From NCBI GenBank assembly GCA_903901055.1, contig CAIUPO010000076.1:16559-80558 (forward strand): a DNA stretch of 64,000 bases, read 5' to 3'. Source of the DNA: an uncultured Bacteroidota bacterium (GTDB taxonomy: Bacteria; Bacteroidota; Bacteroidia; JABEUT01). The translations under genes were made by a program, and so were the position numbers. Position 1 is the stretch's first letter. Every line of letters begins with the position of its first letter. Shown one piece after another: positions 61,970 through 64,000 of this stretch. The notes under the pieces were generated by a model, which saw only the letters and a program-made list of their open reading frames with translations, was not told the origin of the DNA and ran no database searches.

Positions 61970-64000
61970 ATGAAAAATCTACTTGCTATTCCACTTTTCT
62001 TTTTGAACTTTTTATTTTTCACATCGAACTGTCAGGCTCAAACATTTACAACCCTGCATGATTTTACTTCCCCTGCAGATGGTAGAAACCCCTCCGGATC
62101 CTTAGTTTCTTCGGGAACTAAATTATATGGTATGACTTATCGTGGTGGAATAGGTAATAACCTGGGCACTATCTTTTCAATAAATCAGGATGGAAGCGGT
62201 TATATTATCCTTCATACTTTTACCAGTGCAAGTAATGATGGCGTAAATCCGAATGGCTCATTACTTATTTCGGGAAATGTTTTATATGGGATGGCTAGTG
62301 GAGGTGGAGCATCCGGTAATGGCATTATTTTTTCCATAAAAACAGATGGAACTTCATTTACTGACCTGCATGATTTTAGCGGTTCAACAACTGATGGTTT
62401 TAACCCGTCAGGTTCTTTAATTCTTTCCTCAGGCGTTTTGTATGGAATGGCAGGTGGTGGTGGAACATATGGCGAGGGCATAATCTTTTCTGTAAATATC
62501 AATGGTAGTAATTTTCAGGACTTGTATAATTTCTCCGGCTCAACAACAGATGGATCATATCCGCTTGCAGATTTAACACTTTCAGGAGGTGTATTATATG
62601 GCATGACACCGAATGGTGGGGCATTCGGGGCTGGTACTGTTTTTTCGATTAATACCGATGGTACTTCATTTACTAACCTGCATGATTTCTCAGGCTCAAC
62701 AACAGATGGATCATATCCGCAAGGAAATTTAACAATTTCCGGAGGTGTTTTATACGGGGTGGCTTATAATGGTGGCTTAGGCGGGTATGGCATTATTTTT
62801 TCCATGAACACCGATGGCAGTTCATTTATAGATATGCATGATTTTATGCGAACTACTACCGATGGTTTATATCCTGGTGGTAGTTTAACACTTTCGGGAG
62901 GAGTATTTTATGGAACAACAGGAGGTGGGGGATTAAACTCGAGTGGGATTATTTTTTCCATTAATCCAAACGGCAGTTCTTTTTCTGATAATTATGACTT
63001 TACAAACACCGATGGAGGGTCCTTAGCTAATTTAGTTTTTTCAGGGAGTGTTGCATACAGTATGACCCAGAATGGAGGAGTTAACAGGGATGGCCGAATA
63101 TTCAGCTTCGGTGTAGCCCCTTCTTGTTCATTAACCACTACCGCAAATGCTACTGCAAATGTAAGTTGCAACGGTGCTAATAATGGAAATGCCACCGCAA
63201 CCCCTGCAAGTGGTACTGCACCTTATACTTATTCCTGGAGTAACGGAACAACAAACATTGTTTCTACAAATAACCCATCAGGAACAGTTTTAAGCGCGGG
63301 CAGTTACACAGTTACCGTTCACGATGCGAATGGTTGCAATGCAACAGCAGTTGTAACTATTACTCAACCCAATCCACTGACTATAACTGTTACTTCTCAA
63401 ACAGGAATAACCTGTCACGGAGGAAGCAATGGAGCAGGCACCGTGCAAGGATGGGGAGGAACCTCACCATATAACTATAGCTGGAACAGCGGCCCTACAA
63501 GCACCAGTGCATCTAAGAGCGGTTTAATTGCCGGTGTTTATACTGTAACTATTACTGATGCCAATGGTTGCCAGGCACAGCATACCGTAGGACTGCACCA
63601 ACCATCGCCTATGCGCGATAGTATTGTTTCTTCCAAAACAGTAAATGTAAAATGTAATGGAGTTAATAGCGGTTTTGCAACAATGGGCGTTGCTTATGGT
63701 ACTGCTCCATTCACCTATGCTTGGTCGAATGGCGTAACTGTTGCTCCGGCGTATACACTTTCAGCAAGCACATATACGGTTACTGTAAGTGATAATTGCG
63801 GAGCCAGTGGTACTGCCAGTGTAAACATAACTCAGCCAGCAGCGTTAGGTGAGACTGTAACATTAAATAAAAATGTAACCTGCTATGGTGGCAATGATGG
63901 TGCAGCAACTTCTAATCCATCGGGAGGAACAACACCGTATTCTTATTTGTGGAACACCGGACAAACAACCCAGGTGGTTACAACAGGTTTTACAGCAGCA
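61970..64000 (+). CDS. Surface protein with TIGR03803-like propeller repeats and SprB repeats, 3' end cut by window
   Basis: This frame is missing from the ORF track because no stop occurs before the edge (677 codons). It starts with a signal peptide (KNLLAIPLFFLNFLFFTSNC) and has about seven repeats of about 52 residues of the type LHDFSGSTTDGxxPxGxLxxSGGVLYGMxxxGGxxGxGxIFSI, matching the choice-of-anchor/TIGR03803 beta-propeller pattern. From 63140 on it carries at least four SprB-like units (CNGANNGNATATPASG, CHGGSNGAGTVQGWGG). A 28-nt stretch at 62537-62564 is repeated exactly at 62693-62720. A T9SS tail is expected beyond the edge. Confidence 0.88.
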   Translation, partial: MKNLLAIPLFFLNFLFFTSNCQAQTFTTLHDFTSPADGRNPSGSLVSSGTKLYGMTYRGGIGNNLGTIFSINQDGSGYIILHTFTSASNDGVNPNGSLLISGNVLYGMASGGGASGNGIIFSIKTDGTSFTDLHDFSGSTTDGFNPSGSLILSSGVLYGMAGGGGTYGEGIIFSVNINGSNFQDLYNFSGSTTDGSYPLADLTLSGGVLYGMTPNGGAFGAGTVFSINTDGTSFTNLHDFSGSTTDGSYPQGNLTISGGVLYGVAYNGGLGGYGIIFSMNTDGSSFIDMHDFMRTTTDGLYPGGSLTLSGGVFYGTTGGGGLNSSGIIFSINPNGSSFSDNYDFTNTDGGSLANLVFSGSVAYSMTQNGGVNRDGRIFSFGVAPSCSLTTTANATANVSCNGANNGNATATPASGTAPYTYSWSNGTTNIVSTNNPSGTVLSAGSYTVTVHDANGCNATAVVTITQPNPLTITVTSQTGITCHGGSNGAGTVQGWGGTSPYNYSWNSGPTSTSASKSGLIAGVYTVTITDANGCQAQHTVGLHQPSPMRDSIVSSKTVNVKCNGVNSGFATMGVAYGTAPFTYAWSNGVTVAPAYTLSASTYTVTVSDNCGASGTASVNITQPAALGETVTLNKNVTCYGGNDGAATSNPSGGTTPYSYLWNTGQTTQVVTTGFTAA

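Noticed and set aside
1-64000. tRNA, rRNA, transposase, integrase or phage genes
   Set aside because: None was recognised by eye on either strand; a tRNAscan/Rfam search would be needed to exclude small RNAs.

Overview
The window reads as one contiguous piece of a Bacteroidota chromosome, probably a gliding or free-living relative of the Chitinophagales/Sphingobacteriales side of the phylum rather than a gut Bacteroides. The reasons are a PorP/SprF outer-membrane protein, several type IX secretion (T9SS) C-terminal sorting domains, SprB repeat arrays, a BshC bacillithiol enzyme, a DUF4175 protein, and many TAnnTTTG -7 boxes ahead of genes. No rRNA, tRNA, CRISPR array, insertion sequence or phage gene was seen. 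Species cannot be named from the sequence alone.

Layout. 1-14.2 kb is mostly housekeeping: a cut-off cyclase-family gene, hemW, a sensor histidine kinase, an AT-rich outer-membrane-type protein, tsaD, tamB, valS, a GNAT-like protein and a PyrR-like phosphoribosyltransferase. 14.3-25.7 kb is an accessory cell-surface/secondary-metabolism island: two membrane acyltransferases, four sulfotransferases, a GT4 glycosyltransferase, a polysaccharide flippase, and a tandem pair of JmjC/cupin_8-type proteins in which the carboxylate iron ligand is replaced by alanine. 25.8-30.9 kb continues it with KASIII - ACP - KASIII - SDR, a small lipoprotein, a polyprenyl-phosphate-type GT2 and a sugar-acyltransferase-like GNAT. 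This looks like a module that builds a short acyl group on a dedicated carrier protein and puts it on a surface sugar.

31-44.5 kb returns to general functions: fused E1 alpha/beta dehydrogenase, small lipoproteins, a TPR protein, PorP/SprF, PlsC acyltransferase, DUF4175 - RsbW-like kinase - ybeY, an OmpA-family lipoprotein and GNATs. 44.5-53.9 kb holds a propeller-type T9SS cargo protein, a LysM/periplasmic-binding fusion, guaA, bshC, rimO, an L,D-transpeptidase and a small outer-membrane protein. 54.1-64.0 kb is a tandem block of three secreted surface proteins. Two have the same kelch-like head followed by SprB repeats and a T9SS tail; the third has a different propeller head plus SprB repeats and runs off the window.

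The most notable points are: (i) the HxA cupin pair, which keeps both histidines and the 2-oxoglutarate lysine but has lost the Asp, as in SyrB2-type Fe/2OG halogenases; (ii) a GC-rich palindromic element inserted in frame in both guaA and bshC but read in different frames, so the DNA rather than the peptide is what is shared; (iii) a 32-nt intergenic repeat with one mismatch placed after two unrelated genes 23.5 kb apart; (iv) the sulfotransferase/acyl-carrier island itself; and (v) a tamB gene whose membrane anchor lies upstream of every standard start codon.
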